DNA of 64,000 nucleotides, from contig JAAXNY010000010.1 in NCBI GenBank assembly GCA_013420905.1, forward strand, positions 124,001 through 188,000, written 5' to 3'. This stretch comes from Collybia mongolica (taxonomy: Eukaryota; Basidiomycota; Agaricomycetes; Agaricales; Clitocybaceae). Below, piece after piece: positions 22,620 through 33,692 of this stretch; position 1 is the first letter of the stretch; each line of letters starts with the position of its first letter. The notes beneath the pieces are model-generated. The model did no database searches. It saw nothing but the letters and a program-made list of their open reading frames with translations, and had not been told where the DNA came from. A program made the position numbers and the translations under genes.

Positions 22620-23122
22620 AGCACAAGTCATTTCGCGCCCGTGGACACCAGATCCATCGTTTATCGATCTCTCTATCGACCCGTTTAAACAAATTGACAG
22701 GAACGTGCGCTCGAATTGCGAAAGTCATTTATAGCATCTGACCTTTCACTCCAGGTTTTCACCTCTGAAGAACTAAGAAGATTTCTCTTCATCGTCAAAG
22801 TTTCAACGCGCCTTGAAAAAGTTATTATGTATTCGACCGAGGCAAACCATAAACTCGAAACTTCGTTGAGCTAAGGGGTGTGTGTGGGCGTGCCTGCCCT
22901 GCATCATGGCTTCATGTCACTGTATGAATCTACGATGATCGCCGTGTCAACACCGCCCAAACGACAGGACCCTTACCTTGGCTTGCTTTGGGCAAAATGG
23001 TCGGGTGTTCTGTTTGGTCGTCTGCGGGCTAAAAAGACGCCCCACCCTGTAAAGGCCTCTTGTCCTCCACTCTGACTGCTGTCGTGCTCCTCTGAGAACG
23101 CTACTCGCTGCTCTTGCCCCCG
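22620..23122. other. intergenic between divergent genes
   Basis: This holds the promoters of phosphatase copy 3 (-) and of the membrane protein at 23123 (+). No gene is seen. Confidence 0.4.
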
Positions 23123-24530
23123 ATGAAGGCGATCTCTAGTCTGCTCGGGCCCCTCGTCGCCCTCTTCGCTGTCGTCTCTGTTGTAGCCGCTGCGGATGTG
23201 CCGGTGTGCATGAACCCGCAATCTCAATGGGTATGAGTGCTACTCATTGCCTCGTCACCAATCACCCAACTAATGCTTAATACCAAGTCGTACAATTCGC
23301 TTGGCCAAAGTCCGTGCGAGATGGCGAGTTACCTGCAAGGTGTATGTAGCACCACTGGTATGTTGCGATAAAGCATCTTTTTCATGGTCCTTGTATTCAT
23401 TTTTTACATTAGGCGCGAGTTTCGACGTACCACCCCTCGAAGACGGCGAATACTACATCGCAGGGAGTCCCCGATTCACGACCGCTTGCAGGTGCAGCAC
23501 CGTGGTCTACTCCCTACTCAGCGCGTGTGCAATCTGCCAGTCTACTGGGACATTCCGAGCGTATGTCATCAAATCATTCAAACTCTGTGACCCCCTGCTG
23601 ATACAGTGCCTTGCAGCTGGTCTTACTACAGCTTAAACTGTACGAGCTCGATGACAAGTTTATCAAGGTGAGCTATTGATAACGGCATACCCTCAAACAC
23701 AACTAGAGCGTATTTCCCAGTTTCCCCGCCAATATCCCATCCGGCACGAAAATACCCCACTGGGCTTACCTTGACGTCGTCGTACGCACTCACCCCCACC
23801 TGTCACCACCACACATACACTAACCCGAATCAACAGACGCTCGATCTATTCAGCGCGTCCCTCGCCCAAGACAGCCTCAGTAAGTACCCACCCCCACCCA
23901 AGCACCGCCAACCCTAAACCTTCCCCAGACGCGCCCGAATCCACACCCATCCGACAAGCAACGACCACCTCGTCGCGCTTCGGGACCACCGGCATACCCA
24001 ACTACACCGCTCCCGCGCAGGGCAGTGGCTCCAGTAAATCAAACGCAGGTGCGATCGCGGGGGGAGTCATCGGCGGGCTCGCGTTCGTCGCTATCGTTGC
24101 GGGGCTGATGTTCTGGCTGGTGCGGCGCCGCCAGAAGACGCTGGGCAGGCCGACGGGGGCACCTGCACCGTCGGACCGCCCGACGTCCACGTACGTGGAC
24201 TATAACCCCGCGTCGTTGTACGCCGCCCCCGCCTCTAGCCCGTCGTTGCAGAAGCCATATGTGAGATGCGTTTCGTTTGTTCTCGTGATGTGCTTGTTGA
24301 TGGTGAGATTGCAGGATCCGTCGGACCCGCTTACATTCCCTACGCCCTCTCCCCTCCCGTACTCGCCTGTGAGCCTGCCCTACCAAGGAGGCACGCCGCC
24401 GCCGCCGGCAAGTGTTACCACTACGAGTCTCGCCACTGCGCCAGTCCCCGTGCAAGTTCCCATGCCGGGCCCGAACAGGTACTCGACGGCGGGGCAGGGA
24501 CACGGTTACTCGGGTGTACCAGAGCTTTGA
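23123..24530 (+). CDS. secretory-pathway single-pass membrane protein, Cys-rich ectodomain, Pro-rich tail
   Basis: Eight exons (23123-23230, 23288-23357, 23413-23560, 23617-23667, 23721-23781, 23837-23879, 23929-24260, 24315-24530) sum to 1029 nt, 342 residues, all in phase. The signal peptide is MKAISSLLGPLVALFAVVSVVAAA. The ectodomain has paired Cys residues in YNSLGQSPCEMASYLQGVC, ACRCSTVVYSLLSACAICQ and WSYYSLNC. A Ser/Thr-rich stretch precedes one strong membrane helix (AIAGGVIGGLAFVAIVAGLMFWLV). It is followed by RRRQK and a cytosolic Pro/Ser-rich tail ending GYSGVPEL. This layout is common among Agaricomycete surface proteins of unknown role and recalls wall-stress sensors, but no named domain is evident. 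The sensor role is speculation. Confidence 0.85.
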
Positions 24531-24745
24531 TTCGTCTCGTCTATGCATATAGTTCGTAATACCAGAATGACAATGACCCACGTAATTCAATCAACCATTA
24601 TTTAAATTCCGGAACACTGCCTGGATACATATTCCTAGTCTGCGATATCCAAGTACCAGTATCAACACCAATACCAATACAACCACACCAACACAACACC
24701 ACAACACCAAAAAAGAAAAAAGAAAAAAAAACGAAAAAACCTCAC

Positions 24746-26651
24746 TCACGCCTCCACCACCACCACCACCCGCTCCGAAAACGCCGTCTCCGTAACGCCC
24801 ATCTCCCCAAGCGTCCCCGCCGTCCTCCCCAAATCATCAAACCACACCCCCGCCAACGCGACGTCACTCACCAGGGCGCCCTCCACGCCGCGCGCGAGCG
24901 CCGGCGTCGTCCCCCGCGCGTGCACCGTGATATCCTGGGCGCGCACGCCCGCGATGGGGCCGACGATCCCCGGCGTGCCCGCCTGCACGAACACGGCGAG
25001 CCACGTCTGGTGCCCGTCGTTGTCCCCGTGCAGGTGCTCGACCGCGGTGTCGGCGAACGTGATCGCGGCGGCTGTGTCGGAGCCCCACTTGCACCGGGTC
25101 AAAAAAAAAAAAAAAAAAAACTCGTTAGCTGTCTAAAAAATGGGGAGGCGAAGGCGCGGGTACGTAGGCGGACGTTGGGGACGTGGACGTACTTTGTGAT
25201 GCACGCCTAACCCAACGGCAGCGTCGTATACTGTCCCGTTCTCGAACCGGACGTCGCGCTGCTCCTCCCAGACGCCTTGGCCGACCTTGAAGGCGTAGCA
25301 GTGCGTCCATGCGAGGTTGTTGCTGAAGGTGATGTTGTGCAGGGGCTGCGGGTCGCCGGGGTACTTGACGGAGATCCCCTCGGTGGCGGGCCAGGTCTTG
25401 GTGCTGAAGGCGTCGTCGAGTGAGATGCCGATGGAGTTGCGGACGATGACGCTGCGAGGGGGGGTGTTAGTGTTAGGTTTTGGATATTTATGTGGGAGGG
25501 GAAGAGGGGAGGGGGGGGGGGGGGCTGACTTTTGGGATTCTTGGACGTCGACGGCGTCGTTCTAGGGATTGACATGAGCCCCAGCAGCCAACAAAACATC
25601 GCTCAAAAGGTGGGGGGGGGGGGGAACAGTACCTCGCCCAAATTCATCCGATTCAAAACCTTCACCCTCTCAACCAGCACCTCGCTCGACCTCGTCGGCA
25701 CGACCGTCCACGGACCCCCATCCCTTACAACCACCCCTTCCAGCACGAACCGTGTCGTCCCAATCGGCACCACCGCATGCGCAATAAACCTCCCGACCTT
25801 CTGCGCGTACGCCCCGTTCGCGTCGATCGTCCCGCGGCCGTACACCCTCACGTCGCTCGAGCCATACGCTGTGCGGATCCACTCCGTCCCGTCGAGCCCC
25901 TGCGACGCCTTCGTCCAGTCCGTCGTGTAGTCAGCCCGGTTCCCCGTGAAGCGCAGCACCGCCCCCGCCGCGAGGTACAGCGCCGTGCCCGACGGCAAGA
26001 CGATGTTCCCCACCTGGTACACCCCCGGCGGGACATACACGACGCTCCCCCGCCCCCGCGCCCCCGCCGCGGCCACCGCACTCGAAAAGGCAGCGGTGGT
26101 GAGGTTCCCCCCCGACGCGTCGGCGTGGAACTGCGCCACGACGTTGAAGATGCCGGGCCCCGCGCTGGGGGGTGCGTCTGTCTCGAGGGGGTCGGCGGCG
26201 ATGATGATTTCGTCGATGTTGGAGAGGCGGACGATGAGGTAGTGCGGGGTGGGCATGGTGAGGGTGAGGGTGTTGTTGGAGAGGAGGGCGGTGCGGGCGT
26301 ACCCGTGCTTGAGGGGGCTGGTGGTGAAGGAGGTGATGGGGGGTTGTTGGGTGGAGGTGAGGCGGAGGGCGGCGGGGCCGTTGCCGAAGGCGAAGTGGGC
26401 GTAGGCGTAGCCGTCGAATGCTGTGCGAGGGGGGTGGGTTGGTGGATAGGGCCTGGGGGGTGGTTGGGCGACTCACCTGTGACGGGGATGGGCTCGTCGT
26501 TTACGGTGAGAGAGAGGGAGTCGGAGTGGGGGTAGATGGGAGCGGGGTCATATTTTTGGATTGTGGTTGCTGTGACTGGGATGGAGAGGAGGGGGAGTAG
26601 CGGGGAGACTATCTTGGTGGTCAGCTCTATCGTTGTGGGGGTTGGTATCAT
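24746..26651 (-). CDS. right-handed beta-helix glycoside hydrolase-like protein
   Basis: Five exons (26651-26477, 26420-25633, 25561-25530, 25451-25193, 25087-24746) sum to 1596 nt, 531 residues, with matching phases. After an N-terminal beta-rich part (AFDGYAYAHFAFGNGPAALRL), the protein shows the pectin-lyase-fold entry (NLTTAAFSSAVAAAG, VVYVPPGVYQVGNIVLPSGT) and strand ladders such as VRVYGRGTIDANG. Candidate catalytic acids are in NDAVDVQESQ, encoded by a 32-nt exon, and in SLDDAFSTKTW. HHKWGS is restored across the 105-nt intron that contains A20. This matches fungal GH28/GH49-like hydrolases, which act on plant or glucan polysaccharides. The exact CAZy family is not assigned. The N-terminal hydrophobic segment (IVSPLLPLLSIPVTA) may be a signal peptide. 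An additional 5' exon is possible. Confidence 0.78.
25101..25120. repeat. A20 homopolymer in intron
   Basis: Twenty consecutive A on the plus strand (T on the coding strand), inside the 105-nt intron 25088-25192 of the beta-helix gene, near its 3' splice site. Confidence 0.95.
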
Positions 26652-26659
26652 GGAATAGT

Positions 26660-27863
26660 AGTAAACTTACGGGCTCGAAACCAATACATGTGGGGAGATG
26701 GAAGTTCGGGACGATACAGTGCTCCTAGATTTCAAGGTACAGCAGCCGATATATATTCAGCGCATTCCAGGCCCACATGCTCGCATAGCCACCTGCATCT
26801 CGAAGCATGGCCAGGTGATGGCGAGCAACCCTCGTCATTCCCTCCATTACTGTTTGGCTTCTTGATGCTCGTGTGGGTTTGGAAGAAATCTGGCGTGAGT
26901 CGTGGTATATGATAACCAATTTCTGGAAACGTCTATATTTTGAATCAGGTCGGTTTTCCGCACCCGTGGTTCTGGGACTTCTGGCTGGGTGGCCCGAGTT
27001 CCGATTTGATTGGGCTATTAATGTTAGTAGGTGGTTTTTCTTTTTTTTTTTTTCTTTTCGAATTGTAGGGCCTGTGGTGTTTGGGTATGTGGGTGGGCTG
27101 GACGTATATGCGAAATGACGATAGCGGGTATGTAGTCTCGTGTGGCGATGATCAATCTATGTCTCTGTATGGAAGGTTGATGACACTCATGTATAGTCTC
27201 ATATCACGCGCAGATCCCCAACTGTGGATCCCTATTTCGGCTTGATCTTATCAGTACTTATAGTCGGAAAGGATATTCGTGATGGGACCTTACAAAGTAT
27301 TGGCTGCGATTTCTCGAGGCTCCTTTCCTGGGTTGTGAGCGTTTCGTCCTGTAGCGTCTACCAGAAGATGATGAGCTTTTAGGATGCAGGAAGGCCCTGC
27401 GGTGGTTTTTTTGTGGGAAGAATGTGAGAAAGAACCTTACTTTCAAGCACTTAATTCTCTCCCGGAGGCAGATGTGCATCAAACGACTTTAATTTATTGT
27501 GGGTACGCTGGATTCGTTCTCTCTGATATCTCTGGTGTTTCACCAAGGTCCCTCCGGGGTGAGATTCGAGGTGTTAGTTCAGATGAATATCGTTACTTTT
27601 TGGGTGAATTAAGCCCTTTCAAAATAATGACCTGAAATCGGGCTTTCGTACGTTCCAGTGGTTAGAACAGTGAACTGTCGAAAGATGCCCTTCATGGCGC
27701 GTTGAGGGGTTTGTTCTCATATTGAGAGTTGATTGGTGGGAAAGGGGAATCGTGGTACACACAGAACAGATTAGTGATAGCCAGCACGTCAGACTGAGAC
27801 TCCCTCGAAGCAATCAGTTAAGCACTACATCAATGGATAAACATGATCAGCCAAGGACCCCAC
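26660..27863. other. intergenic, no gene seen
   Basis: Upstream region of the beta-helix gene, with a GATATATATTC TATA-like element near 26748-26758, a T-rich tract near 27040-27055, and short frames only. Nothing else is recognised. Confidence 0.4.
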
Positions 27864-27945
27864 GGCGCTATAGCCAAGTGGTTACGGCGACAGATTAGAA
27901 ATCTGTTCCTCTTTGAGGGCGCAGGTTCAAATCCTGCTGGCGTCG
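27864..27945 (+). tRNA. tRNA-Ser (anticodon AGA)
   Basis: The full cloverleaf can be folded by hand. The acceptor stem is GGCGCTA with TGGCGTC (wobbles allowed). The D arm is GCC-AAGTGGTTAC-GGC and the anticodon arm ACAGA-TTAGAAA-TCTGT, with anticodon AGA. The long variable arm is typical of tRNA-Ser, and the T arm is GCAGG-TTCAAAT-CCTGC. It is 82 nt, without an intron or an encoded CCA, as expected for a nuclear eukaryotic gene. It reads UCU and, through A34 modification, UCC/UCA. Confidence 0.92.
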
Positions 27946-28421
27946 TCGGAGTTGTGATTTTTTGTCCTGTCACGAACTATGCGGAAGTCAGGTGCCTTTA
28001 TCTACGTACCACGTGGTAAGTGCACTAACGCCGAACCGAGATTGCTGGGACTCGTTCACAACTACCGCACCATCCCAACTCACAGGTCGTCATCCACAAC
28101 ACAACGAGCCCATCCAGTGCCCCAAGTTTCAGATTATCCTCTCTGCAAACCGCGAGCTTTCCTTAGAGTCGAAGCGCAGTCTAGCCTAGACCAGGTGACC
28201 GTCAGTTTCTCCACACTGCAATGTCTGATGGCAGCATGGTGTCCTAGGCCCAATCTGTCGTCGCTCACAAATCCTAACACACTCCCCCACGCGGATCCGA
28301 ATCCGAATCCGATTCCGATTCCTTACTGATCAACCAAACCGCAGCTGCAACCGTGACACCTTTCTCGAAATCCCCCCCCGTCGGAATCGACACTGCCCCA
28401 ATATCGACGCTAAGCCCTTGA
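27946..28421. other. intergenic, upstream of the 28.4 kb gene
   Basis: No gene. It contains a short GATCCGAATCCGAATCCG-type hexamer repeat near 28294-28320. Confidence 0.45.
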
Positions 28422-29147
28422 ATGCTGCGGAATCTCCTGTTCTTTACTGTCCTCGGCGCAGCCTCCCTCTTCTTCTACCGCCACACCACTTCCTCTTTCT
28501 CCCTCCCTTTCCAGCTCATCATCCCACTCATGGCCCACGCCAACGCCAACGCCATCACCGAATGGTCCTCCCCATTCGCATCCTGGCACGCCCGCGCCCT
28601 CGCCGTGCCCCTCCCAGACCCCCACGCATTCACCCCCACCGCCGACACACTCGCCCTCGCCGTCCTCCTTAACGCACAAGCAGAGCACGAAGGGATGACC
28701 CTCGCCCTCTTCGCCCAGCCCGACGGCGCCGTCGTCGCCGTCGACACGCTCGGGCGCGTCCTCCAAGTGCGCCCCAGTGACGCCGCGGGGATCCAGGACG
28801 TGGCGCGGGAGGTGCTGGCGCTGCCCGAGACGGGCGCGTTCAGGAACACGTGGGTCGTCAAGCACGACCGGACGAGCCAGCCCATCGACCGGATTTTTAT
28901 CCCGGCGCGTGCGGCGGCGCCGGAGGATTTGGAGACGCTGGGGCATATGAAGCAGGTGAGCGTGCAGGGGTTCTCGAAGGCGACGAGGGAGCTTAGGGAG
29001 CCTGTTGCGGGGGCGGCGGAGCTGCCGGGCGTGCTGTGGGAGCTTGCGGGGTTGGTGAGGGAGGCGAGAGAGGGTGGGTGGGAGCCAGAGAGGAGGGACC
29101 AGGTTGTGTTGGGGAAGGTGAGGGAGGTGCTGCGGGGGTTGTTTTGA
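28422..29147 (+). CDS. unknown GC-rich protein, 241 aa
   Basis: A single uninterrupted frame from ATG 28422 to TGA 29145-29147. The N-terminus MLRNLLFFTVLGAASLFFYRH is a likely membrane anchor or signal. The body (SWHARALAVPLPDPHAF, TLALFAQPDGAVVAVDTLGRVLQV) suggests alternating beta strands, and a helical, charged C-terminal third follows (RELREPVAGAAELPG). Codon third positions are strongly G/C, unlike the AT-rich block that begins immediately downstream. I recognise no domain. A start at Met 37 (MAHANANAITEWSS) would remove the hydrophobic segment and is an alternative. Confidence 0.65.
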   Translation: MLRNLLFFTVLGAASLFFYRHTTSSFSLPFQLIIPLMAHANANAITEWSSPFASWHARALAVPLPDPHAFTPTADTLALAVLLNAQAEHEGMTLALFAQPDGAVVAVDTLGRVLQVRPSDAAGIQDVAREVLALPETGAFRNTWVVKHDRTSQPIDRIFIPARAAAPEDLETLGHMKQVSVQGFSKATRELREPVAGAAELPGVLWELAGLVREAREGGWEPERRDQVVLGKVREVLRGLF

Positions 29148-29570
29148 TCCGGGTGGGTTGGTGGTGTGAGTCTAGTCAGTCTTTAGTCTTTTTGTTGTGA
29201 TTAAAGAGACGGCCTGACCCCGTTTTTAGATTATTGATTGTATTAGTGTGTATACCTCATAGCACAAACGAGACAAATAGCCTGTTCGGAAAATGATGGT
29301 ATAATTTGAGATTACACAAACGTTTCCACATCGATACCACCTCCATTTCTCGACTGGGATATTGGAGTGTATTTACAGGAATACCATTCATTACCTACTG
29401 AATTCACTAACAAATTCACCATTTCCTCCCAAATGGCCAAATCCACATTGAAAGTTGACAAGATCATGAGTTTGAATTACCATTTTTTGTTGATTCTTGT
29501 ATGACTCTTTGTTAACTTTGTCATTACTGCTGACTTTATACTGATTAGGCATGACATTATTTTTTCACTG

Positions 29571-29612
29571 AGTCTCACCAGTGCCTCAACTGAATCTCTG
29601 CATTTTTCTCAG
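29571..29612. repeat. 42-bp repeat, left copy
   Basis: It matches 35261-35302 at 38 of 42 positions and lies near the left end of the AT-rich block. Three of the four differences are purine-purine or pyrimidine-pyrimidine changes. Two are CpG in the right copy and TpG/CpA here. Confidence 0.7.
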
Positions 29613-29973
29613 ACTCCTACCCAGCTGTGGGACACAGTTTATTTACACAAAATATATTCCCACCTTTATTTTTCCCATCTTTATCTGAAACTTTTCAAAC
29701 TATTACAGTTGTGGACAACCAAATATGACAAAAAAAAATGAAAAACTTTCTCCTCCATGGCAGCTTCTTAGAATGCCCTTTAAACTATTCAGGAATCATA
29801 TTTAGGACTATTTAAGTTTAAATTCCATAAGCCAATTGTCTGATTTTCAAGGTTCCAAAATTTTGGCCAACCCTAAAAAAAAAAAAGTAGCTAGAAATAT
29901 GTAAAATAGCACAACCAATGGCTTTTCCAATGCTGTGGAGCATAAGATCAAAAAATTTCCCTGTTGGGAATTC

Positions 29974-30075
29974 TTTTTTTTTTTTTTTTGGTCAAATAAT
30001 ATTAAGCGCATGTGGGTTTGACCCAGCTACATGCGGGCATAGACACCTATTACCACTAAGTAATCTGTAATGAGC
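29974..30075 (-). mobile_element. SINE-like fragment with tRNA box B and poly-A
   Basis: Read on the minus strand, CTTAGTGGTAATAGG resembles a Pol III A box, GGGTCAAACCC (30014-30024) matches a B box, and 25 nt beyond lies an A tract (plus-strand T16 at 29974-29989). tRNA-like head plus poly-A is the plan of a SINE. The upstream boundary and target duplication are not resolved. Confidence 0.45.
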
Positions 30076-31117
30076 CATCAGGGTGGAGCTGTACACTAAG
30101 TTGCTCTCCAGGTCATATTACTAGTCTAGACTGAGGATACCTGCAGTCCAACGGTATTGTACTGTACCATGTCTGAACCTCCCAACGCCTTAAAGGTTTG
30201 CCTTCGCTTGTCGGGGCATGGTCCCCTCACTTCACGTTGGTACCCCGTTCCACTCCCCCCCTGGTATTTTCAGGGTGCCCTGGAAACCCATTACTCCCCC
30301 CCAGTGTCAAAGATAAATGTCCAAACTAAATGAACGACCCATACCTCAAACCTGCTCCCCCTCTCCTGAATCCCCCCTATTACTTTCCCCCCTGTTCCAC
30401 ACCGCTCTCCCAAAGCGATGACTCCCCTCAAAATGAGGCCGCCAAATCCCACCATTGGTCAATAAACTGGCATTCTCCCCAAGAGGTGTGCTCTGTGCAG
30501 GGACAGTAGCTGATTGGGGGCCAGACCCCTTCCTCCTTTTGTATTTGGGTGTAGTGGTTAAGCAAGTACAAATAAATCGTCGAGAATGTTGGCAGTGACG
30601 CTCCCTAAGGATCTGCGTGAAGCAGAGTACTAGAGTTGTGGTGTCCTCATGTGGCCTGGTAGTTGATGAGGTGGATGTGAACGGATTAGTGAAGCCCCCA
30701 GTACAGGCAAGATGAGATGACCCTGCAGATAGTCAGGATCAGCTCTGATAAGTTAAAAATTTGGATATGGTATAAAAGGATGGTGGCCCAGGCCAAAAGA
30801 GTGGTCTGATGAAAGGCGATGTTGATTAGGGATGAGGTGTTAGGTAGTTTAGGGATGACCTAGTGCAGGAGGGATGAATTCCCACGGTCGGATGGTGGTG
30901 GTAAAAGATCAAGAAGGGTCGTGGTGTTAAAATCATTACTTAAGGGGATGAAATATGGGTTGAATTTAATCCATTTGAACTCAATAACTTCATCCCACTT
31001 TGCAATGTCACACATTACTGGACCACAAGAAGATGGGGAGGGAATAATGTATAAGTCAATATATATGGACTCAGAATTAATTTTGTTATTTCATTGCCAG
31101 TACTAAACAGTGAGAGG

Positions 31118-31225
31118 AGAGGGCCCCAAAAGCAATGTTCAGGGCCTTGGTTCACAGCACATGCATTGAGCAGAGGGCCCCAAACACAATGTTTGGGGCC
31201 ATGGCTTGTGGTGGGGGCAGGTGAG
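31118..31225. repeat. two 54-bp tandem repeats with GGGCCCC cores
   Basis: AGAGGGCCCCAAA begins at 31118 and again at 31172. Each unit contains GGGCCCC and a second GGGCC, so it can also pair internally. The second unit has diverged in its 3' half. Confidence 0.65.
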
Positions 31226-31534
31226 AGGAGAGTCAACATCCAATGTCAATCTGACAATGCCCTGCCCATCAATGCCAAGACAACCCCTGCCAAGTCAATC
31301 CCTGTAACTCAAGCAACTCAGCATTCAAAAAGGGCAGCCATGCCTACCTCATTGAGCAGTGGGATATTACAGCTGGATTAGTTTCACTCCCCCCACTGAG
31401 TTTTATCTATGCTAACCACAATCAATATTTTTCTCTATTGCTACTATTTCTGTGATTGAGGAACCTAAGCGCACACATCTGAGCAGTGGCCTGACTCTTT
31501 TGAGTGCTACCTACTAAGAAAGTAGGGATATACT

Positions 31535-31578
31535 GTATAGTGGTCCCTTGGCTCTTACAAGGTCACAGGTCCAAATCC
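31535..31578 (+). mobile_element. tRNA-derived fragment, SINE head or tRNA pseudogene
   Basis: GTATAGTGG (box A-like), GCTCTTACAAGG (anticodon loop-like, TAC, as in tRNA-Val) and GGTCCAAATCC (box B-like, 31568-31578) occur with tRNA spacing. Box B differs from GGTTCGAATCC at two positions, one of them a CpG to CpA change. The acceptor stem is not preserved. Confidence 0.45.
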
Positions 31579-31834
31579 AGGTAATAGCAACAAATTAAAC
31601 AGTCAACAGCTAACCATAAATGGTGGGAAATAAGATTACTAATCCAATAAAAGTAGGATTACTCCTTTTGATGGTCAAATCAACTTATAGTTACTCTTGT
31701 AAGATAAGATTGTAATGTCCCTTGCAAAGAATCATCTCACTTATAACCCCTTGTAAGCTACCAATCTGCTTACATACTTACAAGGCTTTGTAAGCTCTCA
31801 TGACTCAATCTGGAAATTTCTAACATATGCTTTG

Positions 31835-32338
31835 AATGTCACAAGACAGGACATCGAGCATCAGACCATAGGCTGGAAACTCTATTCCCCAGACCCCATG
31901 AAAGGAAGAACCAAAAGTGCCAATGAAAGGCAAAGATGCTTATGCAAAGATCCAATCCCTCATAGCAGGATTGGATGAAGAAGAGAAGGAAATTGCCATT
32001 AAGAATATGGAAGATGAGGGTTTTTAAAGCAGTGGTCTGAATCAATGTCAGTACCTGCTGAGTCTTATTCTGTTACACTATCACCTGTAATTTTAGGAGA
32101 AATGAATCAACAATCTCTTTCTATTCCAATTATGGTGATTGAAGAACAAAAAAACATTGAAACCCAAACAATTGGAACTATTGATTGTGGAGCTGGAGGA
32201 ATCTTCATTGATAAGACATTTATTGAAGAAAACAAAATAAAGATAACCCCACTGAGAAAGTCAATCTCAGTCAGAAATGTAGACAGAACAAAGAACAAAT
32301 CAGGGAACATCACAGACTGTGTATGGACCAAGATTTGA
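31835..32338 (+). pseudogene. Gypsy-type gag zinc knuckle and aspartic protease relic
   Basis: CFECHKTGHRASDH (from about 31835) is a CCHC-type zinc knuckle with the last Cys changed to His. AYAKIQSLIAGLDEEEKEIA, then KNMEDEGF and a stop near 32024 follow, as at the end of gag-protease linkers in basidiomycete Gypsy elements. After that stop, the frame 32045-32338 contains TIDCGAGGIFIDKTFIEENKI, an aspartic protease active-site block (D-C-G-A). No reverse transcriptase or integrase is visible. The frame is broken, so I treat it as a dead fragment of a retrotransposon. Confidence 0.7.
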
Positions 32339-32539
32339 ATTGGAGACAAAGAAACCGCTTGGAGGTAGGCAATGCTGACACAAGACTCCTTGGCAAATGC
32401 CAGAGGAATGACAACTGGCCTGTCCATATTGTCAACATCCAATCCTGGTGTTTGTACATTTGGGGGCACAGCAGGATGCCTGTCATGAAAATTATATTCC
32501 CATCTTATCTCCATCTTTTTGATCTTATCTCATCTCTTA

Positions 32540-32870
32540 TCTAGTGGGATCAGCTGTTAATTCATCTATCCCCAGTAGTTACAATTCCCCCATCATTCCC
32601 ATCATTCCATTTCATCATTTGATTGATGCTGTACACTACCCTGGTTATGTTTGGTTTACCTCTCCCTATATTTGTTCTACTCTGGTCCCCCTTAGGTAAT
32701 TGTATATATACTGCACCTCTAGCTACTTGTTCTGTAGTCTTGATCTTGTCTATTCTCTGCAATACAGACAGGTCTTCTCAACTCTCTATCTCTATCTCTT
32801 GTGCTATCTCTCCTCTTCTGCTCTCTGACATTCTGCAGTGACTGTTATTATTGCATTGCTGACAATCCCA
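32540..32870 (+). mobile_element. possible LTR-like segment with TATA
   Basis: A pyrimidine-rich stretch after the protease relic contains TGTATATATACTGC (32700-32713) followed by CT-rich repeats, as in LTR promoters. No second copy was found, so this is tentative. Confidence 0.25.
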
Positions 32871-33657
32871 AACTGTGTCTTCTGGGGTTGTATGTTTTTC
32901 TGCTCTGAGGCACTGTGGATTGCTGGACCAGTGGTTGGTCATCATTTCTTCTCTCCTGTAGTGGGGTCAATGCTCATTGAATAAAATCTTCTGGGCCAAA
33001 GGGATCTTAATCATTATGATCAACATTGAATCCCTGATGATTGATAGGCAGTTTGGGTTCCAAATCCTCATGGATAGTCATAGGAAGTGCTCCAGCTTAA
33101 CTTGCTGTCTGTTTGGTAAGTTTTTGGGCAGCAGCACCAAAAGGTTGTGTGTTGCTGCTTCTGACAGCTTTGGGCCATACAGCTTCATGTGTTTTGTGGT
33201 GAGGCTTTGTGTTTGGTATTCATATCCAGATGGATGCTTTGTACAGTGCTTGCAAAAGCATTTGTATGTAATGGTGATAATACCAAGTTTGCTGGAGGTG
33301 TGCAAAGTGTATATTAGTACTCCAAGCACTTCTAGTATAAGTAGTTAGTGTGTAGGAGATTCTCAAGCCTAGAGAAGCAGAGTCACTGTGTCTAAAAGAA
33401 GAGAAATGTACTGATGGAAGTCAAAAGACTGTGTAATGAATGAGCACTATGACCTGTAGTCAGTGTGATGACACACAATGGGAGATAGGAACTGCATGGT
33501 GCAATGTGCAGCAAGTAGAACAAGAGCAGTGCAAAGTGGTGACAAATGTCACTTATATATGGTACAATGACCTTAGACTCTGTGCAATGGTGCTAATACA
33601 AGCCATGCCCCCAAGTCAATTGTGTGTTTACAAGTGGAAGGTGCAAAGAGTATGTTT

Positions 33658-33692
33658 AGAGAGAGAGAGGGAGAGGGAGAGAGAGATTGAGT
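33658..33692. repeat. GA microsatellite
   Basis: AGAGAGAGAGGGAGAGGGAGAGAGAGA-type purine repeat inside the CpG-free stretch. Confidence 0.85.

Noticed and set aside
25777..26535. 252-codon plus-strand frame opposite the beta-helix gene
   Set aside because: It is a GC-driven shadow: R/V/G-rich composition, no domain, and the minus-strand exons account for the sequence with exact phases.
28410..28946. 178-codon minus-strand frame
   Set aside because: Shadow of the 28422-29147 gene, R/G-rich and low-complexity.
33658..33692. CRISPR-like or satellite array
   Set aside because: A simple GA microsatellite with no spacer-repeat structure, in a eukaryotic context.
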